This document shows, one piece after another, positions 1-10,267 of a DNA stretch of 45,198 bases. The stretch's first letter is position 1; every line of letters begins with the position of its first letter. The position numbers and the translations under genes were made by a program. Under the pieces are notes generated by a model. That model saw only the letters and a list, made by a program, of their open reading frames with translations. It searched no databases and was not told the DNA's origin. Source of the DNA: Gammaproteobacteria bacterium (GTDB lineage Bacteria; Pseudomonadota; Gammaproteobacteria; SZUA-152); assembly GCA_011051755.1 (NCBI GenBank), contig DRKN01000040.1, positions 1-45,198 on the forward strand, written 5' to 3'.

Positions 1-260
1 TTACCGGCGGTTGCTCGAAGATGGAGGGCGTTATCGAACTGGCGGAAGAGGTGTTCCATATGCCGGTGCGTCTGGGTGTGCCGCAGCATGTCAGCGGTCT
101 GGTGGATGTGGTGCGTAATCCCATTCACTCCACGGGTGTCGGCCTGTTGCTGTACGGCCATCAGCATGCCGGTGAGCAGCAGCGTCGGGAACAGCGTAGT
201 GAGTGGGCCGGTAAGGGCCTATGGGTACGCATGAAGAACTGGTTTCAAGGCAATTTTTGA
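1..260 (+). CDS. ftsA: Cell division protein FtsA, C-terminal fragment (cut by window edge)
   Basis: Open from base 3 (TGGCSK...) to a stop at 258-260, so only the last 85 or so residues are present. FtsA is the actin-like protein that tethers FtsZ polymers to the inner membrane. The visible part starts in the phosphate-binding TGG region of the actin fold and ends in the amphipathic tail WVRMKNWFQGNF, which in the family is the membrane-targeting helix. It lies 62 bp upstream of ftsZ on the same strand, the usual dcw cluster order. The ORF track's Met at base 21 is internal and not the start. Confidence 0.93.
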   Translation, partial: TGGCSKMEGVIELAEEVFHMPVRLGVPQHVSGLVDVVRNPIHSTGVGLLLYGHQHAGEQQRREQRSEWAGKGLWVRMKNWFQGNF

Positions 261-322
261 TTTTTTAACACGTAATTTTTACGACTGACGAATAGTCAAT
301 TTCAACCAAGAGGGTCAAGGCC

Positions 323-1474
323 ATGTTTGAACTGATGGAGACCAATGTCGCGGGTGCCGTCATCAAGGTGATCGGTGTCGGTGGTGGTGGTGGTAATGCC
401 GTGGAGCACATGCTCACGCAGAGTATCGACGGGGTGGATTTTATCTGCACCAATACCGATGCCCAGGCACTGAAAAATTCCTCGGCGCGCACCGTGTTGC
501 AGATGGGCAACAATGTCACCAAGGGACTGGGCGCCGGCGCCAATCCCGATGTCGGCCGTCAGGCCGCGCTGGAGGATCGTGAGCGTCTCGTGGAGCTGAT
601 CGAGGGCGCCGATATGGTGTTTATCACCGCCGGCATGGGCGGTGGTACCGGCACCGGTGGCGCACCGGTGGTGGCGCAGATCGCCAAGGAGCTGGGCGTG
701 TTGACGGTGGCGGTGGTCACCAAGCCTTTTCCTTTCGAGGGCAGGAAGCGCATGGATATCGCCGACCGGGGTATCGAGGCGTTGTCGGAGTATGTCGATT
801 CGCTGATTACCATTCCCAATGAGAAGCTGATGAGTGTGCTGGGCGCCGACATGACCCTGCTGGATGTGTTCAAGGCCGCCAATGACGTGTTGCTGGGGGC
901 GGTGCAGGGCATTGCCGAGCTGATCACTCGTCCGGGCCTGATCAATGTCGATTTTGCCGATGTGCGCACGGTGATGTCGGAGATGGGCATGGCTATGATG
1001 GGTACCGGCTATGCCGAGGGCACGGATCGCGCCCGCGCCGCTGCCGAGGCCGCCGTGGCCAGTCCGCTGCTGGAGAGCATCGACCTGGCGGGTGCGCGCG
1101 GTATCCTGGTGAATGTGACCGCCGGCATGGACATGACCATTGGTGAGTTCGATGCGGTGGGTAGTACCGTGAAAGACTTTGCCTCCGAAAACGCCACCGT
1201 GGTGGTGGGTACCGTGATCGATCCGGAAATGTCCAATGGCCTGCGTGTCACGGTGGTGGCGACGGGTCTGGGAAACAGCAAGGTCGAGACGCTGGACAAG
1301 CCGGTCAAACTGGTGCCGCCAAAGACCGCCGAGGGTAGCGTGGACTACGGTGAGCTGGATCGGCCGACGGTGATTCGCAACAAGGCGGTGGCCGGTGAAC
1401 GCTTTGCCGCCACCGCTGACGGCAATATGGACTATCTGGAAATCCCGGCCTTTTTGCGTCGTCAGGCGGACTGA
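323..1474 (+). CDS. ftsZ: Cell division GTPase FtsZ
   Basis: Tubulin homologue that polymerises into the cytokinetic Z ring. The 383 aa length is normal. Visible are the N-terminal nucleotide-binding stretch IKVIGVGGGGGNAVEHM, the tubulin signature GMGGGTGTGGAPVVA around residue 105, the T7-loop region NVDFADVRTVM around residue 208, and the C-terminal peptide DYLEIPAFLRRQAD that binds FtsA and ZipA. The linker before that peptide is short. The start is supported by AGAGGG about 10 nt upstream. It follows ftsA and precedes lpxC. Identification is certain from motifs and context. Confidence 0.98.
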   Translation: MFELMETNVAGAVIKVIGVGGGGGNAVEHMLTQSIDGVDFICTNTDAQALKNSSARTVLQMGNNVTKGLGAGANPDVGRQAALEDRERLVELIEGADMVFITAGMGGGTGTGGAPVVAQIAKELGVLTVAVVTKPFPFEGRKRMDIADRGIEALSEYVDSLITIPNEKLMSVLGADMTLLDVFKAANDVLLGAVQGIAELITRPGLINVDFADVRTVMSEMGMAMMGTGYAEGTDRARAAAEAAVASPLLESIDLAGARGILVNVTAGMDMTIGEFDAVGSTVKDFASENATVVVGTVIDPEMSNGLRVTVVATGLGNSKVETLDKPVKLVPPKTAEGSVDYGELDRPTVIRNKAVAGERFAATADGNMDYLEIPAFLRRQAD

Positions 1475-1628
1475 TGGCTCAAGTTGTCGAATGATTTTGC
1501 CGATTTAGAGGGGATGGCCCGAACCCGGCAGGCTCCTAGGCAGGGTTTTGGTACTGTGGTAGCATGCACGTCTTCTGCGTGGCTCGGTGCCGGGCGAACC
1601 TTCATTATCCTCCTGAATCGACTGAACA

Positions 1629-2540
1629 ATGATCAAGCAACGTACACTGAAGAATGTTATTCGTGCCACGGGTATCGGCCTGCACACCGGCGAAAAGGTC
1701 TATCTGACCTTGAGGCCGGCGGCGGTGGATACCGGCATCGTGTTTCGGCGCGTGGATCTTGATGAGCCGGTCGAGATCGAGGCCAGGCCGGAAAATGTCG
1801 GCGACACGCGTCTGTCCACCACCTTGGTGAAGGGCGATGTGCGCATTTCCACCGTCGAGCATCTGTTGTCAGCGATGGCCGGCCTGGGTATCGACAATGC
1901 TTACATCGACGTCAGTTCCGCCGAGGTGCCGATCATGGATGGCAGCGCCGGACCCTTCGTTTTCCTGATCCAGTCGGCGGGTATTGAAGATCAGAATGTG
2001 CCCAAGCGCTTTATCCGCATCAAAAAGACGGTGATCGTGGAAGACGGCGACAAGTGGGCCCGCTTTGATCCCTTCGAAGGCTTCAAGGTCTCCTTTAATA
2101 TCGATTTTGAACACCCGGTGTTCAAGAACAGCGTGCAGACGACTACGGTGGATTTTTCCAGCACCTCCTTCGTCAAGGAAGTCAGCCGTGCGCGCACCTT
2201 CGGTTTCATGCGCGACATCGAGCAGTTGCGCGAGAACAATCTCGCCCTCGGCGGCAGTCACGACAATGCCATCGTGATGGATGATTACCGCGTGCTGAAC
2301 GAAGACGGGCTGCGTTATCACGACGAATTCGTCAAACACAAGGTACTGGATGCCATTGGCGATCTGTACCTGTTAGGTTGCAGTCTGATCGGTGCCTTCA
2401 GTGGCTGCAAGTCCGGCCATGCCTTGAACAACAGTCTGTTGCGGGCCCTGCTGGCCGATGAGTCGGCCTGGGAGTCGGCGACATTCGATGATTCGCGCAG
2501 CGCCCCCATTTCCTATACCCACCCCATGATGGCAAATTGA
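1629..2540 (+). CDS. lpxC: UDP-3-O-acyl-N-acetylglucosamine deacetylase LpxC
   Basis: Zinc deacetylase for the committed step of lipid A synthesis. The 303 aa length is normal. It begins [21 protein letters not shown], with the family's GxGLHxG element; [10 protein letters not shown] (zinc His) falls near residue 78 and the second zinc motif [10 protein letters not shown] (HxxxD) near residue 237. It lies 154 bp after ftsZ, as in Pseudomonas and E. coli. A terminator-like hairpin follows. LpxC shows this is a Gram-negative outer-membrane organism. Confidence 0.97.
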   Translation: MIKQRTLKNVIRATGIGLHTGEKVYLTLRPAAVDTGIVFRRVDLDEPVEIEARPENVGDTRLSTTLVKGDVRISTVEHLLSAMAGLGIDNAYIDVSSAEVPIMDGSAGPFVFLIQSAGIEDQNVPKRFIRIKKTVIVEDGDKWARFDPFEGFKVSFNIDFEHPVFKNSVQTTTVDFSSTSFVKEVSRARTFGFMRDIEQLRENNLALGGSHDNAIVMDDYRVLNEDGLRYHDEFVKHKVLDAIGDLYLLGCSLIGAFSGCKSGHALNNSLLRALLADESAWESATFDDSRSAPISYTHPMMAN

Positions 2541-2579
2541 CCGGTTCAACTTGTTACTTTGTGTCTGAATTGCTACCGT

Positions 2580-2602
2580 AACGGCCCGCTGTGGGCGTTT
2601 TT
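2580..2602 (+). terminator. Probable rho-independent terminator after lpxC
   Basis: AACGGCCC-GCTGT-GGGCGTT forms a seven-pair stem with one bulged G and runs into TTTTT. It sits 40 bp past the lpxC stop and before the oppositely oriented DUF721 gene, where a terminator is expected. Confidence 0.6.
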
Positions 2603-2688
2603 GGTGTGTTTCGGCTAAAGCTTTTGCGCCGGATTTCGATTAAGTTGATAGGTTACGATTAGCCTGCTGTCTTTGCTGGCATTCCACT

Positions 2689-3156
2689 TCAGGCTTTTGT
2701 CGAGCCGTTGAGCGCCAGACGCCGCAGGGCCTCGGCAAGTTCGGGATCCTGAATTCCCTCAGCTGCGCTTCCCAGTGTCTCGGCTCCCGAAGGGGAAAGA
2801 GAGGCGCGGCGGGGTGGCGATGTTGGCCCTGCCGGCTCGCGGGCGGGTTGCGCCTTGAATCGCACCTTGCGCAAGGACTCAAGTCCCGGCTGGCTTTGCA
2901 GGATGTGCAGCACCGTCGGTGCCTGATAACGGAGCTGGGTGAGCCAGACGGGTGAATCCGCAGTCACGATAGCGGTGTCGGTGCGGATGTTGCAGAGACT
3001 GACATGCGGGCCCAGAGGTTCGCCCAGCGCGCCGCGCAGTATACGGTTCAGGGTCTGTAGCCGGTGGGCGTGAGCAAACAGCGCTTGCAGGCCATTATCG
3101 GCTGCGGCCAGAATGCTGGCCAGGCTCTTGCCGGGTGATCTTTTACGGACGGGCAT
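2689..3156 (-). CDS. dciA: DciA/DUF721-family protein, probable replicative helicase loader
   Basis: About 155 aa with the DUF721 core: an N-terminal helical part (SLASILAAADNGLQALFAHAHRL) and the conserved stretch TADSPVWLTQLRYQAPTVLHIL. DUF721 proteins were renamed DciA, ancestral loaders of the DnaB helicase. A conserved DUF721 gene sits between lpxC and the M23 peptidase gene in Pseudomonas too. The C-terminal 60 residues are Pro/Ala/Ser-rich and look disordered. The ORF track starts at 3201, but Met-16 (MPVRKRSPG, base 3156) gives a more typical N terminus; neither start has a strong Shine-Dalgarno, so it is unsettled. It is divergent from the M23 gene. Confidence 0.8.
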   Translation of the reverse strand: MPVRKRSPGKSLASILAAADNGLQALFAHAHRLQTLNRILRGALGEPLGPHVSLCNIRTDTAIVTADSPVWLTQLRYQAPTVLHILQSQPGLESLRKVRFKAQPAREPAGPTSPPRRASLSPSGAETLGSAAEGIQDPELAEALRRLALNGSTKA

Positions 3157-3262
3157 GGCGCGAATGTCTTCGGATTGAAACAGAAAACCATTGTAGTTCA
3201 CTGTGGTAACAGCTGGAAGCCGATACCTCGAAGCGGTGATAAACGGGAGCGGACGGCGCGGT

Positions 3263-4192
3263 ATGAATATTATCTTTGTTGGCCAGCGGGGAGGCAGGAT
3301 CTGTACGTTGACGGTGACGCGCGCTGCGGTGACATTGGCGTCGTTGCTGGCATTTGTCGTTGTCCCCTCCCTGTTGGTGTTGGGTGGTTATTGGGTGTCA
3401 CAAAAGACCGCCCCCCCCAGTCAGGACACATTGCTGATGAGTTCCTGGCAGCAGGAGATGCTGGCCCAGCGTGAAGAAATTACCGGTGTTCAGCGCCGGG
3501 CGCGTGAAAATATGGATGCTCTGGCCCTGCGCCTGGGTGAATTGCAGGCCAAGGTCATCCGTCTGGATGCCCTGGGTGAGCGCCTGACCGAGGTGGCGGA
3601 TCTCGACAAGGGAGAGTTTGATTTCTCCTCCAAGCCCGCTGTTGGCGGCCCGGAATCGGCTTCCGTCCCTGAAGCGATACCGCTGGCGGATTTTGTGCAG
3701 TCACTCGAGAGCCTTTCTCTCCAGTTGGATGATCGCGCCGAGCAGCTGGGTCTGCTGGAAACCCTACTCATGAGCCGTAATCTGCAAGATGCGGTATTTC
3801 CCGCCGGGCGCCCTATCAAGCGCGGCTGGATTTCATCTTATTATGGCATGCGCACCGACCCCTTCAGTGGCCGCCGTGAACACCACAAGGGCATGGATTT
3901 CGCGGGCAAGGCCGGTAGCGAAGTGATCGCCGTGGGCGCCGGCGTGGTGACCTGGGCCGGCAGCCGCTATGGCTATGGCAACCTGGTGGAAGTCAATCAT
4001 GGTAATGGTTATGTCACCCGCTACGGGCATAACGAGACGATACTGGTTGGGATGGGGGAGGCGGTGAAAAAGGGCCAGACGCTGGCGAAGATGGGTTCCA
4101 CCGGCCGCTCCACCGGCCCGCATGTGCATTTCGAGGTGCACTACAAGGGCCAGCCCGTCGATCCCAAGAAATACATCCTGGCCTCCCGTTGA
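3263..4192 (+). CDS. M23 (LytM) family metallopeptidase, membrane-anchored
   Basis: About 309 aa when started at MNIIFVGQRGGR (3263), which gives a standard N-in membrane anchor. The longer ORF from 3203 would overlap the divergent dciA start. After the anchor (roughly residues 20-42) comes a periplasmic coiled-coil-like segment (REEITGVQRRARENMDALALRL, and again near residue 150), then a C-terminal LytM domain with HHKGMDF (zinc His and Asp), GYGHN and HVHFE. All zinc/catalytic residues seem present, so it may be an active peptidoglycan endopeptidase rather than an amidase activator. The DUF721-M23-secA neighbourhood is conserved in Pseudomonas. Confidence 0.9.
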   Translation: MNIIFVGQRGGRICTLTVTRAAVTLASLLAFVVVPSLLVLGGYWVSQKTAPPSQDTLLMSSWQQEMLAQREEITGVQRRARENMDALALRLGELQAKVIRLDALGERLTEVADLDKGEFDFSSKPAVGGPESASVPEAIPLADFVQSLESLSLQLDDRAEQLGLLETLLMSRNLQDAVFPAGRPIKRGWISSYYGMRTDPFSGRREHHKGMDFAGKAGSEVIAVGAGVVTWAGSRYGYGNLVEVNHGNGYVTRYGHNETILVGMGEAVKKGQTLAKMGSTGRSTGPHVHFEVHYKGQPVDPKKYILASR

Positions 4193-4215
4193 TCAGTGCG
4201 GGAAAGCAATAATTA

Positions 4216-4244
4216 TTCTCTAAACCTCTGATCCCCGTTATAAT
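4216..4244 (+). promoter_or_regulatory. Candidate sigma-70 promoter for secA
   Basis: A perfect TATAAT is at 4239-4244, with a poor -35 (TTCTCT) at 17 bp spacing, about 65 bp before the secA start. No SecM-like gene lies between lpxC and secA; a DUF721 and an M23 gene occupy that place. Confidence 0.4.
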
Positions 4245-4307
4245 CCCAGCCCTTGTCCGGCGTGCTTGTGTGTGCGCTGCCTATTCCTGTATCGATGTGA
4301 AAAAAAC

Positions 4308-7034
<2,727 letters not shown>

Positions 7035-7061
7035 CCTGATCCAAGCGAAGTTGTGAAAGGG

Positions 7062-7094
7062 GCGCGCAGGATGACACATCTTGCGCGCTTTTTT
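7062..7094 (+). terminator. Rho-independent terminator of secA
   Basis: GCGCGCAGGATG-ACA-CATCTTGCGCGC is a 12-bp stem with one G-U pair and a 3-nt loop, followed directly by TTTTTT, 28 bp after the secA stop. Confidence 0.9.
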
Positions 7095-7126
7095 ATGCGT
7101 CCCGTGAGCCTCTTGCAAAACTCTCG

Positions 7127-7211
7127 CTGGTAGGGTGATGGGCTCGTTTTGTGTGCTCACGCGGTTGATTCACATTTCTCGTGGGCATGGAAAGCCTGCC
7201 CACCCTACCAG
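7127..7211. repeat. Dispersed palindromic element, family B copy 1
   Basis: Bounded by the perfect 11-bp inverted repeat CTGGTAGGGTG / CACCCTACCAG. Inside are GTGCTCACGCGGTTGATTC and CGTGGGCATGGAAAGCCTG. Related copies occur at 28958 and 43707. It fills most of the secA-argJ gap; no gene is seen in 7095-7334. Confidence 0.75.
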
Positions 7212-7334
7212 GCTGACCCTTCCGCGTTAGCCTGATCGTTGAACTGTTGGAGTGATTGGCTTGTGCCGTGGGTAGGATTGCCGCTAACATCCGTAGACTG
7301 TTTTTGTTCCCATTTTGTCAGAGTTGAGGGCGTC

Positions 7335-8552
7335 ATGAGCGTCGGTAAGCAACCACTTCCTGTTATGCATGCGGTGCCCGGACTGCGTCTGGCGGCCACC
7401 TGTGCCGGTATCAAGCAGGAGGGGCGTCGTGATGTGGTGCTGATGGCGCTGGACGAAGGCACGCAGGTGGCGGCGGTGTTTACCCGCAATGCCTTCTGCG
7501 CTGCGCCGGTGCATATCTGCCGTGCGCATCTGTCGCAGAGCGCGCCACGTTATCTGCTCACCAACACCGGCAATGCCAATGCCGGTACCGGTGAGCAGGG
7601 CGTGCGTGATGGTCTGGCCTGTTGTGAGGCAGTGGCGCAGGCGGCGGGTTGTGCGACGGCGGCTGTATTGCCTTTTTCCACTGGGGTCATTGGCGAGCCT
7701 CTGCCGGTGGAGAAAATCACCACCGCCGTGCCCGCCCTGCTGGCGGCCCTCGGCGATGACGGCTGGGCCGATGCGGCGCACGGTATTCTGACCACTGACA
7801 CCGTGCCCAAGGGTGTCTCGATGCAGGTGAGCATCGATGGCGTACTGGTGACCGTCACCGGTATCGCCAAGGGCTCCGGCATGATCCGCCCCGATATGGC
7901 CACCCTGCTGGCCTATATCGCCACCGATGCGCAGGTGGCGCAGCCGGTATTGCAGGCCTGTCTCGAGCAGGCCGTGGCACGCTCCTTCAACCGCATCACG
8001 GTGGATGGCGATACCTCCACCAATGATTCCTGCCTGTTGATGGCCACCGGCCGGTCGGCGTTGCGTATCGGGCAGGCTGATGGTTCGGCCTTCGAGGCGC
8101 TGTGTACGGCGGTGAGCGAGGTGTGCGAATCACTGGCGCAGGCCATGGTGCGCGATGGCGAAGGCGCCACCAAGCTGATGACCATCGACGTGCAGGGCGG
8201 TCTCAATAGTGAGGAATGTCTGCTGGTGGCCTACGCCATCGCCCATTCGCCACTGGTGAAGACGGCCTTTTTCGCGGCGGATCCCAACTGGGGACGCATC
8301 CTTGCCGTGGTTGGTCGCGCCGGTCTAAAAAACCTGGATATCAATGCCGTGCAGCTGTTTCTCGACGATGTGTGCATCGTCCGTGACGGCGGTCGGGCGT
8401 CCGAATACACCGAGGAGGCCGGGCAGGCGGTGATGGATCGTGACGAGATCAATATCTGCGTGGTGTTGGGGCGGGGTGAGGCCTGTGAGCAGGTGTGGAG
8501 CTGTGATCTGTCTTATGACTATGTGCGCATCAATGCGGAATACAGGACTTGA
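7335..8552 (+). CDS. argJ: Bifunctional glutamate N-acetyltransferase/amino-acid acetyltransferase ArgJ
   Basis: Transfers acetyl from N-acetylornithine to glutamate, recycling acetyl groups in arginine synthesis. From the start MSVGKQPLPV (7335; the track's 7239 start adds 32 non-homologous residues) it is 405 aa, the usual length. The self-cleavage site is seen at GSGMIRPDMATLLAYIATD, with nucleophile Thr about residue 190 after Ala-189, so it should split into alpha and beta chains. Other family marks are LLTNTGNANAGTG near residue 75 and DPNWGR near residue 315. It follows secA as in Pseudomonas. Whether it also uses acetyl-CoA cannot be told from sequence alone. Confidence 0.95.
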   Translation: MSVGKQPLPVMHAVPGLRLAATCAGIKQEGRRDVVLMALDEGTQVAAVFTRNAFCAAPVHICRAHLSQSAPRYLLTNTGNANAGTGEQGVRDGLACCEAVAQAAGCATAAVLPFSTGVIGEPLPVEKITTAVPALLAALGDDGWADAAHGILTTDTVPKGVSMQVSIDGVLVTVTGIAKGSGMIRPDMATLLAYIATDAQVAQPVLQACLEQAVARSFNRITVDGDTSTNDSCLLMATGRSALRIGQADGSAFEALCTAVSEVCESLAQAMVRDGEGATKLMTIDVQGGLNSEECLLVAYAIAHSPLVKTAFFAADPNWGRILAVVGRAGLKNLDINAVQLFLDDVCIVRDGGRASEYTEEAGQAVMDRDEINICVVLGRGEACEQVWSCDLSYDYVRINAEYRT

Positions 8553-8567
8553 GGCTGGAGGGGGGTA

Positions 8568-8595
8568 GGTTGGGGTGAGCTTGCGAACCCCAACC
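8568..8595. repeat. Palindromic GGTTGGGGT hairpin between argJ and mutT
   Basis: GGTTGGGGT-gagcttgcga-ACCCCAACC is a perfect 9-bp stem with a 10-nt loop, of the intergenic 'GTAGGTTGGG...' type found scattered in many gammaproteobacteria. It has no T tract and so is not an obvious terminator. A second small perfect hairpin, CTGAACCC-TC-GGGTTCAG, lies at 8634-8651 and resembles the hairpins inside the 41.7-kb composite repeat. Confidence 0.65.
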
Positions 8596-8666
8596 GACGG
8601 ATGAATGCAGGCATGGAGCTGGGTGTGTTGGATCTGAACCCTCGGGTTCAGGTTGGAGGCAAGGGC

Positions 8667-9614
8667 ATGAGCGAATCGGTAGTGCAGGTGGTCGCGGCAG
8701 CGGTGTTCGACGGTGAGGGCCGGGTGCTGATCGCCCGCCGCGCCGACGATGTCCACCAGGGCGGTCTGTGGGAGTTTCCGGGCGGTAAGCTGGAGGCGGG
8801 CGAGGATGCGCGCAGCGCGCTGCGACGCGAGCTGGCGGAGGAGGTCGGCATTCGCGTCTCGGCGGCGCGGCCGCTGATCCGTGTGCGCCACGACTACCCG
8901 GACAAGTCGGTGCTGCTGGATGTGTGGCGGGTGGACGGCTTCGAAGGCGAGGCGCACGGCCGTGAGGGCCAGCCGCTGCAATGGGTCGCCCCCGCGTCAC
9001 TCGGCGAGTACGACTTTCCCGCCGCCAACGCGCCCATCGTGGGCGCCGTGCAGCTGCCCGATGCCTACCTGATCACCCCCGACCTCGGCGACACGCCGCC
9101 GGCGGATTTTCTGCGCCACCTGGAATGGCGTCTACAAGCCGGTATCCGCCTGGTGCAGTTGCGTGCCAAGTCCTTGGGCGAGAGTAAGTATTCACATCTG
9201 GCGCGTGAGGTGGCGGCCCTTTGCCATCGTCATGGGGCGCGCCTGCTGCTCAATGCCGATGCTGCACAGGTGCAGGCGACCGGGGCCGATGGCGTGCACC
9301 TCAGCAGCGGCGCTTTGCGCAGGTGCAAGGCCCGGCCATTGGCGGCGGGGCTGGTGGCGGTTTCCTGTCACGACGCTGATGAGTTGGCGCAGGCTGCCGC
9401 CATCCGTGCCGATTTCGCCCTGCTATCACCGGTGGCGGCGACCGCCAGCCACCCGGATATCGAGCCGATGGGCTGGGCGCGTTTCCGCGAACGGGTGGCG
9501 CTGGCACCGTTTCCGGTCTATGCCCTGGGTGGCATGGGGCTGGATGATATCGAGACGGCCTGGGCGCACGGCGGCCAGGGCGTCGCCGCGATCCGCGCCC
9601 TGTGGGAGGCCTGA
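8667..9614 (+). CDS. Fusion protein: MutT-type Nudix hydrolase + ThiE/TenI-like domain
   Basis: The start MSESVVQVV at 8667 is chosen for its Shine-Dalgarno TTGGAGG; the track's upstream part reads through a repeat. It gives 315 aa. Residues 1-130 are a Nudix domain with a full box, GGKLEAGEDARSALRRELAEEVGI, like MutT, which removes 8-oxo-dGTP from the nucleotide pool. Residues about 135-310 resemble the thiamine-phosphate synthase/TenI barrel (ITPDLG, LVQLRAKSLGESKY, LLNADAAQVQATGADGVHLSS, YALGGMG). This fusion is recurrent in gammaproteobacteria (Pseudomonas has one near argJ). The role of the ThiE-like half is not established, and it need not make thiamine phosphate. Confidence 0.88.
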   Translation: MSESVVQVVAAAVFDGEGRVLIARRADDVHQGGLWEFPGGKLEAGEDARSALRRELAEEVGIRVSAARPLIRVRHDYPDKSVLLDVWRVDGFEGEAHGREGQPLQWVAPASLGEYDFPAANAPIVGAVQLPDAYLITPDLGDTPPADFLRHLEWRLQAGIRLVQLRAKSLGESKYSHLAREVAALCHRHGARLLLNADAAQVQATGADGVHLSSGALRRCKARPLAAGLVAVSCHDADELAQAAAIRADFALLSPVAATASHPDIEPMGWARFRERVALAPFPVYALGGMGLDDIETAWAHGGQGVAAIRALWEA

Positions 9615-9622
9615 TGCGGCTT

Positions 9623-10021
9623 TCAGTGCAGGGCGTTGGGGCGTGACAGGGTGAAGGCGGGAACCTCCGCGTCGAAGGGTTGCCCCGCGTCGCTGACCAT
9701 TTGATAGCTGCCTTCCATGCTACCGACGGGGGTTTCCAGTACCGTGCCGCTGGTGTACTGAAAGGTCTCGCCGGGGCGCAGGTAGGGGTGTTCACCAACC
9801 ACGCCTTCGCCATGCACTTCCTGGGTGTTGCCGTTGGCGTCGTTGATGATCCAGTGTCGTGTCATCAGCCGCGCCGGCCGTTTGCCGGTGTTGCGCAGGG
9901 TAATGGTATAGGCGAACACATAGCGGTCGTCTTCCGGCTGTGACTGCTCTTCGATGTAATTCGTCGCGACTTCGACTTCAATGTGGTTATCACTGTTACG
10001 CGCGTCATTGGGCTGATTCAT
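9623..10021 (-). CDS. apaG: ApaG-domain protein
   Basis: A 132-aa single-domain ApaG protein (DUF525 beta-sandwich). Family hallmarks are VFAYTITLRNTG, LMTRHWIINDANG, the glycine-rich EVHGEGVVGEHPYLRPGE and the end region GSMEGSYQMV. ApaG was linked genetically to Co2+ resistance/Mg2+ efflux in Salmonella, but its biochemical role is unclear. It usually sits by apaH or ksgA; neither is here. It converges with the mutT fusion, the stops being only 8 bp apart, which leaves little room for a terminator. Confidence 0.92.
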   Translation of the reverse strand: MNQPNDARNSDNHIEVEVATNYIEEQSQPEDDRYVFAYTITLRNTGKRPARLMTRHWIINDANGNTQEVHGEGVVGEHPYLRPGETFQYTSGTVLETPVGSMEGSYQMVSDAGQPFDAEVPAFTLSRPNALH

Positions 10022-10267
10022 GCCGGTTTCCTGATAGTGCCTGAGGGGATTTCTGGTTGATTTAGGGCCATATTACTATGGGGATGGTGTGTCTGTCTGT
10101 GATCTGCTGTCCCTCCCAGGCAGGGTGAAGGTATGGTGCGGTAGCCCCGGCCGGTAGGGCGTTTTCCGTTGAGCTGGACGATGAGGGTGGTTTTGTCACC
10201 GTTGCGGCGTGTCCAGGTGAGTGCGTCGTTACGATTTCACCGAAACACCGCCATGCCCGTATATTTC

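Noticed and set aside
3203-3262. N-terminal extension of the M23 peptidase from the track's start
   Set aside because: It overlaps the divergent DUF721 gene's start region and would place charged residues before the membrane anchor; MNIIFV at 3263 is the sounder start.
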